From contig NZ_RBDY01000003.1 in NCBI RefSeq assembly GCF_003626575.1, forward strand, positions 124,001 through 188,000: a stretch of DNA of 64,000 nt, read 5' to 3'. Position 1 is the stretch's first letter, and each line of letters begins with the position of its first letter. Under the pieces are notes generated by a model that saw nothing but the letters and a program-made list of their open reading frames with translations, was not told the origin of the DNA and did no database searches. Position numbers and translations under genes: made by a program. Shown one piece after another: positions 16,543 through 24,820 of the stretch. The DNA comes from Streptomyces radicis. Its GTDB lineage: Bacteria; Actinomycetota; Actinomycetes; Streptomycetales; Streptomycetaceae.

Positions 16543-17688
16543 ATGACCGGCGCCGTCTTCGTGAGTCTCGACGACTTCACCCGCGAGGGCTTCACCAACG
16601 GACTCTTCCTGCACGTTCGCGAGCTACTGCGACGCGTCACCGCCCGAGGGCACCCGGCCACCCTCGCCTGCATCGCCCAACGCCGGGATCCGGAGATCGA
16701 ACGCAGGACCAGCACGGTCCAGGGCTGCGCCGTCCAGGAAGTCTTCATCGCTGCTCCGGCGTCAACGAGCGCATATCGGCGGGCGCTTCGAGATCTTCTG
16801 GACGAGCTCGACCCGGCCGTGGTCCTGCTCAACTCGTGCGCGGTCCGCCTCGATGAAGCGCATCCGGCCGTGCTGGACGAATGCCTCACGAGCGGCCGAC
16901 AGGTGGCCGTGCTCGTGACCGACCAGCTGTACCCCACCGGCCACGACCACCCCACCGAAGAGGTCCGGCGCTACTACCGCCTGCTGCGCCAGGCCAGTGT
17001 GCACGCGGTCAGCCGAACCATCGCCGACGCACTCCACAGCCAGACGGGCGTGTCGGCGCAGGTGCTCCCCAACCTCCTGCCCGGGCGACGAGTCGGTCCT
17101 CCGCCTCCGGAGGCTGAGGACCGGTTCCTGACGTTGATCAACCACCACCCCATCAAGGGCCGCCGCGTCTGGGACGCGCTCATTCGCCAACGTCCCGGCG
17201 ATGCCTACCTCGTTGTGGAGACCTGGCCCGATGCACCGCCGTACGCGCCGCCCTCGCCCCACGTCCGCGTGGCCCCCTTCACTCCGGACCCCACCACGAT
17301 CTACCACCGCACCAGGATTCTGCTGGTGCCGTCCCTCGGCCCCGAGGGCCTCCCCCGAGTCGCCCTCGAGGCAATGGAGTCAGGAGTGCCCGTCGTCGCC
17401 CACCGCATAGGCAGCCTTCCCGAACTCGGAGACGCGGCGATGTTCGTCACCCCGCCACCGATCGCGGGCCACGAGCTCGACGAGGACACGGTGCTGTATC
17501 CGGTGGTCTCTCCGAGCGACATCGAGCGGGCCGCGCGGGAACTCGGCCGGGCGATCGACGCGATCGACCAGGATCCGGCACTCAGGACGCGACTCGTGGC
17601 CAGGGGCAGAGCATATGTACGCGACTACCGCGATCACAGCGAAGCCGTCAGCGGCCGACTGCTCGACGCATGGTTCGGAACCGTGTGA
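16543..17688 (+). CDS. GT4-family glycosyltransferase
   Basis: A 381-residue retaining glycosyltransferase with the GT-B fold. The N-terminus has the acceptor-side pattern GFTNGLFLHVRELLRRVTARG. The C-lobe shows the donor-site motif LGPEGLPRVALEAMESGVPVVAH with the conserved E-x7-E spacing typical of GT4. Starts ATG 16543, 4 bp after the kinase stop, and closes the co-oriented five-gene cluster. Sugar donor not predictable. Confidence 0.85.
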   Translation: MTGAVFVSLDDFTREGFTNGLFLHVRELLRRVTARGHPATLACIAQRRDPEIERRTSTVQGCAVQEVFIAAPASTSAYRRALRDLLDELDPAVVLLNSCAVRLDEAHPAVLDECLTSGRQVAVLVTDQLYPTGHDHPTEEVRRYYRLLRQASVHAVSRTIADALHSQTGVSAQVLPNLLPGRRVGPPPPEAEDRFLTLINHHPIKGRRVWDALIRQRPGDAYLVVETWPDAPPYAPPSPHVRVAPFTPDPTTIYHRTRILLVPSLGPEGLPRVALEAMESGVPVVAHRIGSLPELGDAAMFVTPPPIAGHELDEDTVLYPVVSPSDIERAARELGRAIDAIDQDPALRTRLVARGRAYVRDYRDHSEAVSGRLLDAWFGTV

Positions 17689-17824
17689 CCCAGGACGCCC
17701 CCGGCGGGCGACGGCCGGCCACTCTCCCCCGCCGCACAACCGCTGACCAGCGCAAACACACCTGTGCGACTGGAGCACTACACTGGCCGCCACACCGACA
17801 CCAGACTCAAGGAGACACGGGACC

Positions 17825-19093
17825 GTGACGGCCATCGTCGACGAGTTCCAGTGGCGTGGGCTGATCGCCCAGGCCACTGACGAGGACGCACTGCGCAAGG
17901 CTCTCGCGGATGGCCCCATCACGTTCTATTGCGGCTTCGACCCCACCGCGGCCAGCCTGCACGTCGGCCACCTGGTGCAGGTGCTCACCCTTCGCCGACT
18001 CCAGCAGGCCGGACACCGACCGCTGGCGCTCGTCGGCGGCGCGACCGGCCACATCGGCGACCCTCGGCCGACGGCCGAGCGCACGCTGAACGATCCGGAG
18101 ACCATCGCTCAGTGGGTCACCCGGCTGCGCGCGCAGATCGAGCCGTACCTCTCCTTCGAGGGCGACAACGCCGCGACCATGGTCAACAACATGGACTGGA
18201 CCACGGGCCTGTCCGTGATCGAGTTCCTGCGGGACATCGGTAAGCACTTCCGGGTGAACAAAATGCTCACCAAGGACTCGGTCGCCCAGCGCCTGGCGTC
18301 CGACCAGGGCATCAGCTACACCGAGTTCAGCTACCAGCTGCTACAGGCCATGGACTTCCTTCAGCTGTACCGGCGGTACGGCTGCACCCTCCAGACGGGC
18401 GGCAGCGACCAGTGGGGCAACCTCACGGCCGGTCTGGATCTCATCCACCGCCTGGAGCCGAACGCCGAGGTACACGCTCTCGCGACACCACTGATGACGA
18501 AGGCGGACGGCACCAAGTTCGGCAAGACGGAGACCGGCGCGCTCTGGCTCGACCCGGAGATGACCACGCCGTACGCGTTCTACCAGTTCTGGCTCAACAC
18601 GGACGACCGGGACATCTCCCGGTACATGCGCATCCTCTCCTTCAAGTCCCGCGAGGAGCTCGAGGAGTTGGAGAAGGTGACCGAGGAGCGGCCACAAGCC
18701 CGTACCGCACAGCGCGCGCTCGCCGAGGAGCTGACCACGCTGGTACACGGCGCCGACCAGTGCGCCGCCGTGATCGCCGCGTCGAAGGCCCTGTTCGGGC
18801 AGGGTGAGCTTCTCGACCTCGACGAGGCGACGCTGGCCGCCGCGGTCTCCGAGCTCCCGAACGCCACAGTGAGCGAGCTCGGCCAGGTCACCGATCTGTT
18901 CGCGGAGGTGGGCCTGGTGGCGAGCAAGTCGGCCGCCCGCCGCGCCGTCAAGGAGGGCGGCGCCTACGTGAACAACGTGAAAGTGACCGCAGAGGACGCG
19001 GTGGCCTCGGCCGACGAGCTGTTGCACGGACGCTGGCTGGTGCTGCGCCGCGGCAAGCGAAGCCTGGCGGCGATCGAGGTCACCGGGGCCTGA
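17825..19093 (+). CDS. tyrS: Tyrosyl-tRNA synthetase
   Basis: A 422-residue class Ic synthetase that charges tRNA-Tyr. The HIGH motif is HVGH (residues 45-48) in [18 protein letters not shown]. The tyrosine pocket includes [14 protein letters not shown] and [12 protein letters not shown]. The KMSKS loop is KFGKT. A C-terminal S4 RNA-binding domain begins near 355 ([18 protein letters not shown]). Length and motifs are those of the ordinary bacterial enzyme. The GTG start has AAGGAGA upstream. It stands 136 bp after the glycosyltransferase cluster, probably with its own promoter, and is convergent with rnpB. Whether it is the only tyrS of the genome cannot be seen here. Confidence 0.95.
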   Translation: MTAIVDEFQWRGLIAQATDEDALRKALADGPITFYCGFDPTAASLHVGHLVQVLTLRRLQQAGHRPLALVGGATGHIGDPRPTAERTLNDPETIAQWVTRLRAQIEPYLSFEGDNAATMVNNMDWTTGLSVIEFLRDIGKHFRVNKMLTKDSVAQRLASDQGISYTEFSYQLLQAMDFLQLYRRYGCTLQTGGSDQWGNLTAGLDLIHRLEPNAEVHALATPLMTKADGTKFGKTETGALWLDPEMTTPYAFYQFWLNTDDRDISRYMRILSFKSREELEELEKVTEERPQARTAQRALAEELTTLVHGADQCAAVIAASKALFGQGELLDLDEATLAAAVSELPNATVSELGQVTDLFAEVGLVASKSAARRAVKEGGAYVNNVKVTAEDAVASADELLHGRWLVLRRGKRSLAAIEVTGA

Positions 19094-19130
19094 AGCAGCT
19101 CGGTCCAGGCTTCCTCGCGGCGCGCCGGGA

Positions 19131-19151
19131 GCCAGGGCGTAGCACCCTGGC
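19131..19151. terminator. Possible bidirectional terminator between tyrS and rnpB
   Basis: GCCAGGG and CCCTGGC (19131-19137 and 19145-19151) form a 7-bp stem with a 7-base loop between the convergent tyrS and rnpB. No U-run, as is common in Streptomyces. Confidence 0.4.
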
Positions 19152-19174
19152 CGGGACCGGCCTGTGGGGCGGCG

Positions 19175-19571
19175 GACGAGTCGGCCTCTACGCCGGGTTC
19201 TGTCTCCCCGGCGCCTCGCGGCGCCGGGGGAGGCGGCCATCCATCTAGGACCGGTGTCGCCACCGGCCTCGTGCGGTCCACCCGCGGACTCGGGCGGGCA
19301 GCCCTCGATCATCCGCGCAGGAGCGCCGGGGCGCTCCCTCTTGACCTTGCTCCGGGTGGGGTTTACCGAGCCGCCCAGGTCACCCTGGGCGCTGGTGGTC
19401 TCTTACACCACCGTTTCACCCTTACCGGCCGCGAACGACCGGCGGTCTGCTTTCTGTGGCACTTTCCCGTGGGTCACCCCAGGTAGGCGTTACCTACCAC
19501 CCTGCCCTGCGGAGCCCGGACGTTCCTCGGCGAGGTCCTTCGGACCCCGACGCGGCCGCCCGGCCGGCTCG
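19175..19571 (-). ncRNA. rnpB: RNase P RNA component (type A)
   Basis: The minus strand carries all the conserved RNase P RNA blocks in order: CGAGGAACGTCCGGGCTCC with GGGCAGGGTG near the 5' end (P4/CR-I), GGGAAAGTGCCACAGAAAGC (CR-II/III), GGTAAGGGTGAAACGGTGG, GGAGCAAGGTCAAGAGGGAG, CTGCCCGCCCGAGTCC, CTAGATGGATGGCCG, and the 3' ACAGAACCCGGCGTAGAGGCCGACTCGTC. Ends are set by comparison with remembered Streptomyces rnpB and are good to a few bases. The RNA processes pre-tRNA 5' leaders. Its 5' end lies inside the coding sequence of the upstream EamA gene. Confidence 0.95.
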
Positions 19572-20473
19572 TCCGCCGTGCTGTCCATCGTACCCCTGGC
19601 CTGCGGCGCGCCGTCCGGCGCCGCCTCGGGGGAGCGGCTCGTGGCCAGGAAGGACCCGCCCAGGATCAGCGCGAACGCCGCCGTGATCGTCCCGCTCAAC
19701 GGCTCGTTCAGGAAGATCATTCCGGCGCCGACCGCGACCGCGGGGTTGACATAGGTGATCACCATGGCGCGGGATGTGCCCACTTCGCGGATCAGCTCGA
19801 AGAACACCAGGAACGCCAGCGCCGTGCAGACCACCCCGAGACCGGCCAACGCCGCGAGCACGCGCCCCGGGGGCGGCTCGGCGGGCCACGTCGCCGCCGC
19901 GGGCAGGGCGTAGACGAGCGCGGCGAACGACAGACACCCGGCGGTCAGCGGCAGCGTCGGCACGTCGCGCAGGTACCGCGCGGCGACGAGCGGGCCCGCG
20001 GCATAGCCGACGGCGGTGAGCAGCACCTCCGTCACCGACCACGCGTCGCCGCCGCGCAGCTCGGGCGCGGCCAGCACCGCGACGCCGCCCAGGCCCACGC
20101 CGAGCCCCGCCCAGCGGCGCGCGCCCAGCCGTTCACGCCCCCCGGTGGCGCGGGCCAGCAGGACGGCGAAGACCGGGACGACCGCGATGAGCAGCCCGGT
20201 CATCGAGCTGGACAGGTGTCGCTCGGCGTCGGACAGCAGCCACCAGGGCCCCAGGATCTCCAGCACCGCGAAGGCCAGCAGCGGCCAGGCGTGGCCGCGC
20301 AGCCGACGCAGCCCCGCCCAGGCGAACGGGAGCAGCAGCAGCGCGCCGATCGCGGTGCGGGCGAAGACGACCACGGGCACCGAGACGCTGTCGACCGCCA
20401 CCTTGATCATCAGATACGGGATGCCCCAGATGACGCTCATCAGGGCGAACAGGATCCAGCCTCGTGGTGACAT
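19490..20473 (-). CDS. EamA (DMT superfamily) transporter
   Basis: A 327-residue ten-helix drug/metabolite transporter made of two EamA repeats. The first starts at ILFALMSVIWGIPYLMIKV and the second at about residue 150. It ends in a family-typical GTSRAMVITYVNPAVAVGAG block. A ~35-residue charged tail (DEPAGRPRRGPKDLAEERPG) is encoded within the first 82 bp of rnpB. It lies 10 bp downstream of an AraC-type regulator on the same strand, so the two are probably co-transcribed. Substrate is likely an amino acid or metabolite exported on demand. Confidence 0.88.
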   Translation of the reverse strand: MSPRGWILFALMSVIWGIPYLMIKVAVDSVSVPVVVFARTAIGALLLLPFAWAGLRRLRGHAWPLLAFAVLEILGPWWLLSDAERHLSSSMTGLLIAVVPVFAVLLARATGGRERLGARRWAGLGVGLGGVAVLAAPELRGGDAWSVTEVLLTAVGYAAGPLVAARYLRDVPTLPLTAGCLSFAALVYALPAAATWPAEPPPGRVLAALAGLGVVCTALAFLVFFELIREVGTSRAMVITYVNPAVAVGAGMIFLNEPLSGTITAAFALILGGSFLATSRSPEAAPDGAPQARGTMDSTADEPAGRPRRGPKDLAEERPGSAGQGGR

Positions 20474-20483
20474 GGCGCGATGG

Positions 20484-21371
20484 TCACCCGGGCGAACGGC
20501 GCATGTCTTGAACGCTGTTGCGGTACGCGCCGGGCGTCACCCCCAGCACGCGGCGGAACCAGCGCGTGAGATGGGCCTGGTCGGCGAAGCCGACGGCCGC
20601 CGCGGCCTCGGCGGGGCGGCGCCCGGCGTCAAGGAGCGCGCGGGCGCGCGCCACCCGGTGCTGGGCGAGCCACGCGTAGGGCGGCATGCCCGTGACATCG
20701 CGGAACGCGCGGACCAGGTGGAAGCGGGAGAGCCCCAGGTCGGCGGCCAGCTCGGCCAGCGTCGGGGGCGTGCGTATCTGGTCCGCGAGCCGGTCGCGCA
20801 CGGCGCGCGCGACGCGATCGGCGTGGGGTATCGGGCGGACGGGCCTGGCGCCCGCGTGCCGCACGGCCAACTCCGCCAGCAGGTGCGGCAGCTCGGACTC
20901 GGCGCGCAGCGGGTCGTCCCCGCCGGGCCCTTCGGTGACCGCCCGGTGGGCGCGGGCGAGCGCGTGGGCCAGCGCGGGGTCGCGCACCACGGCCTCGGGG
21001 AAGTGCGGCACCCCGCCGCCCGCGAGGCCCTCCCCGACGAGCGCGGCGGAGGGGTAGAGCACGCGGTAGGCGTACCCCTGGGGCCCTGCGGCGCCGCCGG
21101 TGTGCGACTCGCCGGGCTCGAGCACGACCAGGCCCCCGGGGCCCGCCAGGTGCTGGGCGCCGCGGTAGGCGATGGCCTCGAGGCCGTCGACGCACACGCC
21201 GATCGCGAACTCCTCGTGCGCGTGCGGCGCGTACCGCTGGTGGCGGAAGCGCGCGGTCATCAGGTCGAGGGGGCGCGCGTCGGGGCTGAGCGCGACCCGG
21301 GTCCAGGTCGCGTGGTCGTCCCCTGGCGCGGGGGCTGTGGTCGTGCGGTCGTCCATGCTCGCAGTGTGCAC
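20484..21371 (-). CDS. AraC family transcriptional regulator with cupin sensor domain
   Basis: A 295-residue regulator. An N-terminal cupin/AraC ligand domain is seen (YAPHAHEEFAIGVCVDGLEA, GLVVLEPGESHTG, about 45-110). The C-terminal double helix-turn-helix is at about 185-290 (PTLAELAADLGLSRFHLVRA; EAAAAVGFADQAHLTRWFRR). ATG 21356 is an alternative start. The EamA exporter follows after 10 bp, so it presumably activates that gene. Divergent from yaaA. Confidence 0.9.
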   Translation of the reverse strand: MHTASMDDRTTTAPAPGDDHATWTRVALSPDARPLDLMTARFRHQRYAPHAHEEFAIGVCVDGLEAIAYRGAQHLAGPGGLVVLEPGESHTGGAAGPQGYAYRVLYPSAALVGEGLAGGGVPHFPEAVVRDPALAHALARAHRAVTEGPGGDDPLRAESELPHLLAELAVRHAGARPVRPIPHADRVARAVRDRLADQIRTPPTLAELAADLGLSRFHLVRAFRDVTGMPPYAWLAQHRVARARALLDAGRRPAEAAAAVGFADQAHLTRWFRRVLGVTPGAYRNSVQDMRRSPG

Positions 21372-21400
21372 CCGGGCACTGACAACGTACGCTGCTGCCC

Positions 21401-22186
21401 GTGCTGGTACTGCTGCCGCCCTCCGAGGGGAAGGCCGAGAAGAGGTCAGGGGCGCCGCTCGACGCCGCGTCGCTTTCGCTGCCCGGGCTGACCCGGGCCC
21501 GTGAGCGGGTGCTCGACGAGCTGATCGCCCTGTGTTCGGGGGATCAGGACAAGGCGCGTGAGGTGCTTGGCCTGAGCGAGGGGCAGCGCGGCGAGGTGGC
21601 GCGCAACGCCGCGCTGCGGAACGCTCCCGCGCGCCCCGCCGGTGAGGTGTACACCGGCGTGCTCTACGACGCGCTGGCGCTCGGGACGTTGAGTGCGCCA
21701 GCGCGTAGGCGGGCGCGCGGCTCGTTGCTGATCTTCTCCGCGCTCTGGGGCGCCGTCCGGATCACCGATCGCGTCCCCGCCTACCGCTGCTCGGCGGGGG
21801 TACGGCTGCCGGGCACGGGCCCGTTGACGTCGTTCTGGCGCGCGCCGCTGGCCGAGGCGCTGGCCGACGAGGCGGCCGAGGGCCCGGTGCTCGACCTGCG
21901 CTCCACGCCGTATGCCGCGATGTGGCGCCCCGACGCGGAGACCGCGCGCCGCACGGTGACCGTGCGCGTGCTCCAGTCGAGGACCGTCAACGGCGTCGAA
22001 CGGCGTTCCGTGGTGAGCCACTTCAACAAGGCGACCAAGGGCCGCCTGCTCCGCGCCCTCCTCGAGGCCGGTCCACTGCCCCGCACCCCGGCGAAGCTCA
22101 ACGCCGCGCTGCGCGACCTGGGCTGGGCGGTCGAGGAGGACCCGGCGCACCCGGGCCGCCTCGACGTGGTCGTCACCGAGGTGTGA
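21401..22186 (+). CDS. yaaA: YaaA family peroxide-stress protein
   Basis: A 261-residue DUF328/YaaA protein. Family marks are the N-terminal LPPSEGKAEKRSG, GEVYTGVLYDALAL, LLIFSALWGAVRITDRVPAYR and the C-terminal SHFNKATKGRLLRALL. In E. coli YaaA lowers intracellular free iron under hydrogen peroxide stress and binds DNA. The GTG start has no Shine-Dalgarno; a TACGCT -10-like hexamer around 21389 would place transcription start close to the GTG, so a leaderless mRNA is plausible. The 3' end overlaps the convergent small ORF by 14 bp. Confidence 0.9.
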   Translation: MLVLLPPSEGKAEKRSGAPLDAASLSLPGLTRARERVLDELIALCSGDQDKAREVLGLSEGQRGEVARNAALRNAPARPAGEVYTGVLYDALALGTLSAPARRRARGSLLIFSALWGAVRITDRVPAYRCSAGVRLPGTGPLTSFWRAPLAEALADEAAEGPVLDLRSTPYAAMWRPDAETARRTVTVRVLQSRTVNGVERRSVVSHFNKATKGRLLRALLEAGPLPRTPAKLNAALRDLGWAVEEDPAHPGRLDVVVTEV

Positions 22187-22364
22187 ACGGCTCGGGCGGC
22201 GTGACCTCGAGCGCCCCGCAGCCCACCGCGGGCGCCATCGCCGCGACATAGCCGGGGAGCACGTCGGCGGCGATGGCGCCGTAGGGGCCGCGGTGCTCCA
22301 CCAGGAGACCGGCCAACGCCGCGGCCAGCACGCCGGGGTACCGGCGTAACACCGCGCCGATCAC
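22173..22364 (-). CDS. Small 63-residue protein with a TTA codon
   Basis: Unrecognised 63-residue product (starts VIGAVLRRYPGVLAAALAGL, ends TPPEPFTPR). GTG 22364 overlaps the stop of the upstream methyltransferase by 4 bp (GTGA), the coupling pattern used throughout this genome. Codon 6 is TTA, so translation would depend on bldA tRNA. GC at third positions is consistent with coding, but the length is small and a fortuitous frame is possible. Confidence 0.45.
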   Translation of the reverse strand: MIGAVLRRYPGVLAAALAGLLVEHRGPYGAIAADVLPGYVAAMAPAVGCGALEVTPPEPFTPR

Positions 22365-23110
22365 GCGCCGACCGGCTTCCTGGCGACCAGGCCGTAGAGG
22401 TCCACCGGGTCGGGCAGGACCGCGTCGGGGCGCCAGTGGCTCACGGGCCCGACGCCAGGGGGCAGCACGTCGAGCCCGGCGGCGGTCGCGGCGATCTGCT
22501 CGGGGGTCCGCACGAGGTAGGGGTGGGCGCCCGAGTCGTTGTACGCCTGCTGCGCGGCGAGCGTCTCGGCCGATGTCACGCCGTCGGCGGTCACCAGACA
22601 ACTCCCGGGCGCCAGCAGGGACATGTACCCCTGGACGAGCGCGGCGGCCTCGTCAGGGTCAGGCACGTGCCCGAGCGCGCAGACCAGCACCAACGCCACC
22701 GGCTCGCGCGGGTCGAGCGCGGCGGCGGCGTGCCCGAGGACGGTCTCGATGTCCCTGAGGTCGGCCTCCACGCAGGTGGCCGTGGTCCCCGCGGCGTGCC
22801 GCAGCACGAGCGGGTCGTGGTCCACATGGACGACGCGGCAGTCGGGCGCGTGCCGCCGCGCCACCTCGTCCACGCCGCCCGGCGCGGGCAGCCCGGCGCC
22901 CAGGTCGAGGAACTGCCGTATGCCCGCCTCCTTCACCAGGAACGAGACGGCGCGCCCGAGGAACGCCCGCCCCTCCCGCAGCGCGGCCACCGCGCCGGGG
23001 AACTCGCGGATCACCTGGTCGCCCATGTGCCGGTCGGCGGGGCCCCAAGCGGTCCCGCCCAGCAGGTAGTTGGTCAACCGCGCGGAATGCGGTGGCGGTT
23101 GCTCCGTCAT
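22361..23110 (-). CDS. SAM-dependent methyltransferase, PF04672 (DUF574) family
   Basis: A 249-residue S-adenosyl-methionine methyltransferase of the actinomycete PF04672 family. N-terminal family motif SARLTNYLLGGTAWGPADRH, then FLVKEAGIRQFLDLGAG (SAM-binding motif I, about 65-75), VVHVDHDPLVL (motif II acidic residue) and VTADGVTS. Streptomyces carry many such paralogues with unknown substrates; a second copy is at 53393. It is coupled to the small downstream ORF. Confidence 0.88.
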   Translation of the reverse strand: MTEQPPPHSARLTNYLLGGTAWGPADRHMGDQVIREFPGAVAALREGRAFLGRAVSFLVKEAGIRQFLDLGAGLPAPGGVDEVARRHAPDCRVVHVDHDPLVLRHAAGTTATCVEADLRDIETVLGHAAAALDPREPVALVLVCALGHVPDPDEAAALVQGYMSLLAPGSCLVTADGVTSAETLAAQQAYNDSGAHPYLVRTPEQIAATAAGLDVLPPGVGPVSHWRPDAVLPDPVDLYGLVARKPVGA

Positions 23111-23206
23111 CGAGGCCCCTCCCCCGCCCCCAGGCGCGTCAACGTCGCGGTGCGTGACCGAAGTTACTCGACTTCGCTGTGTGACGCCAGCGGCGGTCGT
23201 GACGGC

Positions 23207-23479
23207 TCAGGACACCGCGGCGTGCCACCACTGCGGAACGGCCGGATCGTGCGCCCCCGCCTCGCGCCAGCCGACGACCCTGCCGCCCTCGAGTGCGACG
23301 ACATAGCGGCCCCGTTCACCCTCGTCGCCGCACTCCCCGCACGGCTCGGGGCTGCCCGGCACCTCGGCGTAACGGGTGGTGCCCCGGCCACGGCGGAACC
23401 GCAGGACCAGCGGGCTGACCTGCCCACAGCCGGAGCACGGCTCGGCCCGTTCGACTTCAAGACGGCGGTAGGGACCCAT
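23207..23479 (-). CDS. Small putative zinc-ribbon protein
   Basis: A 90-residue protein with two cysteine pairs, CSGC (residues 15-18) and CGEC (47-50), spaced as in a zinc ribbon, followed by RYVVALEGGRVVGWREAG and PQWWHAAVS. No function recognised. The start (ATG) has only a weak ribosome-binding site. Third positions are strongly GC-rich, supporting coding. Confidence 0.6.
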   Translation of the reverse strand: MGPYRRLEVERAEPCSGCGQVSPLVLRFRRGRGTTRYAEVPGSPEPCGECGDEGERGRYVVALEGGRVVGWREAGAHDPAVPQWWHAAVS

Positions 23480-23555
23480 GCCAAGGCTTGTACGCGCGGA
23501 GGGCGTACGCGGGGTGGACCGGACGTTAAGGGAGGGCGTACAGCGGAACGCGTCC

Positions 23556-24011
23556 TCAGGCCGTCTCGTCGCCCAACGCCAGGGCGCGGTGCACGGGTTG
23601 CATGCCCTGGGGCAGGTCGTCGAGGGTGCACCAGCGGGCCTCCAGGATCTCGAACGGGTCGATCTCCAGTGTTCCGCCGGTCAGTTGGGCCTCGAAGGCG
23701 ACCTCGACGCGCAGGCGGTAGCCGCTCCTGAGCCTCACCAGGCGCCCCGGCTCCACATCGAGCCCGGTCTCCTCGCGCACCTCGCGCACCACCGTCTGCC
23801 TGAAGTCCTCACCCTTGACGGCGAATCCGGTGGGGAACCCCCACTGCCGTCCCTCGGGCCACAGTCGGTGCCGCAGCAGCAGCATCCGCCCCTCCCCGTC
23901 CCGCACCACGCCGGTGACCCCGACCATGAACGTGGCGTTGGCCAGCCACAGCACCCGCCACTGGACGGACCCCCTGAGCATGCGCCACAGCCGCGCGACA
24001 AGTCCCTTCAC
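23556..24011 (-). CDS. NUDIX hydrolase
   Basis: A 151-residue NUDIX protein. The complete Nudix box is seen: GFAVKGEDFRQTVV, then REVREETGL (G-x5-E-x7-RE-x-REE-TGL), around residues 66-88, preceded by LLRHRLWPEGRQWGFPTG. It cleaves nucleoside diphosphates linked to other moieties; the substrate is not evident. The GTG start at 24011 has GAGGAAGGA upstream. A single N-terminal hydrophobic stretch (VLWLANATFMVGVTGVV) is part of the fold. Confidence 0.88.
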   Translation of the reverse strand: MKGLVARLWRMLRGSVQWRVLWLANATFMVGVTGVVRDGEGRMLLLRHRLWPEGRQWGFPTGFAVKGEDFRQTVVREVREETGLDVEPGRLVRLRSGYRLRVEVAFEAQLTGGTLEIDPFEILEARWCTLDDLPQGMQPVHRALALGDETA

Positions 24012-24208
24012 CGGTGCGGGTCCTTCCTCTTTCAGCGGGTGGTTCAGCCGGGGTCCGGCGGGGGTCCGGCGATGCGGCCCGCCCGGGAGGGGCCGCCATG
24101 TCCTGCACGGTGAACGCCCACCCACCGATGACCAGTTGGTCCCCAGACGCACGGTACTCGCGTCGACCTCGACCGCCACGACGGCCCCTGCCCGGGGCAA
24201 CGACGGCC

Positions 24209-24610
24209 TCATCCATCCCCCTTCAGAGTGAAAACCAGGCTCTTCCCTGTCGTGGTCCGTTCCGTGCGCCAGTGGGAGGCCAGCAGCCCCAGGAGTTCGA
24301 GGCCGCGCCCGTGCTCGGCCAACTCGTCGGCCATCAACGCCACGGGCGCACCCGACCCCTGGTCGTGCACCTCGACCTGCACACTCCCGTCCGCGAGCGA
24401 CGGCGAGTGGCACAGCACGAAGAAGTCCGAACCCCCCGAGTGGACAACGGCGTTGGTCGCCAGCTCCGAGACCAGCAGTTCCACCGTGCCCGCGTTGATC
24501 CACGGGAACGGGGCGTACGCCCGCACCGCTATCCGTCTGGCCTCGGCCACGGCCCGGGGCTCACACCGGTACCGTCCCACGGCGAGAACATGCCCGCGCT
24601 CATGCATCAC
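24209..24610 (-). CDS. HATPase_c_2 protein (RsbW/SpoIIAB-like anti-sigma kinase fold)
   Basis: A 133-residue GHKL ATP-binding protein. The N-box is ELLVSELATNAVVHSGG, the G1 box VEVHDQGSGAPV, the G2 box GRGLELLG. Such stand-alone ATPases in Streptomyces act as anti-sigma or regulatory kinases and are often near XRE/DUF397 pairs, as here (divergent from 24821). Confidence 0.88.
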   Translation of the reverse strand: MMHERGHVLAVGRYRCEPRAVAEARRIAVRAYAPFPWINAGTVELLVSELATNAVVHSGGSDFFVLCHSPSLADGSVQVEVHDQGSGAPVALMADELAEHGRGLELLGLLASHWRTERTTTGKSLVFTLKGDG

Positions 24611-24820
24611 TGCTCCCTCCGATCGCGCACGATCAAGGACTACGCACTGCGTGCGAGCAGCGCCGCAGTGTGTGCGTCACAGTGTGGGTCACGTGACCAG
24701 TCACGTGCAAGCATCCCCGGGGAATTCCCTTCTGACGAGGGATGGTTGTGCGCCCGTGCGCGGGCGGGGGCGATACGCTGACGGCAGTGCGGCAAGAGCG
24801 CCGAGCGGGAGGGAGAGGCC

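Noticed and set aside
17825..19093. Calling tyrS a resistance-type synthetase
   Set aside because: Its HVGH, KFGKT and S4 regions look like the ordinary Streptomyces enzyme; position alone is not enough.
23998..24208. A gene between NUDIX and the ATPase
   Set aside because: Only shadow frames without ribosome-binding sites or recognisable motifs; treated as intergenic.
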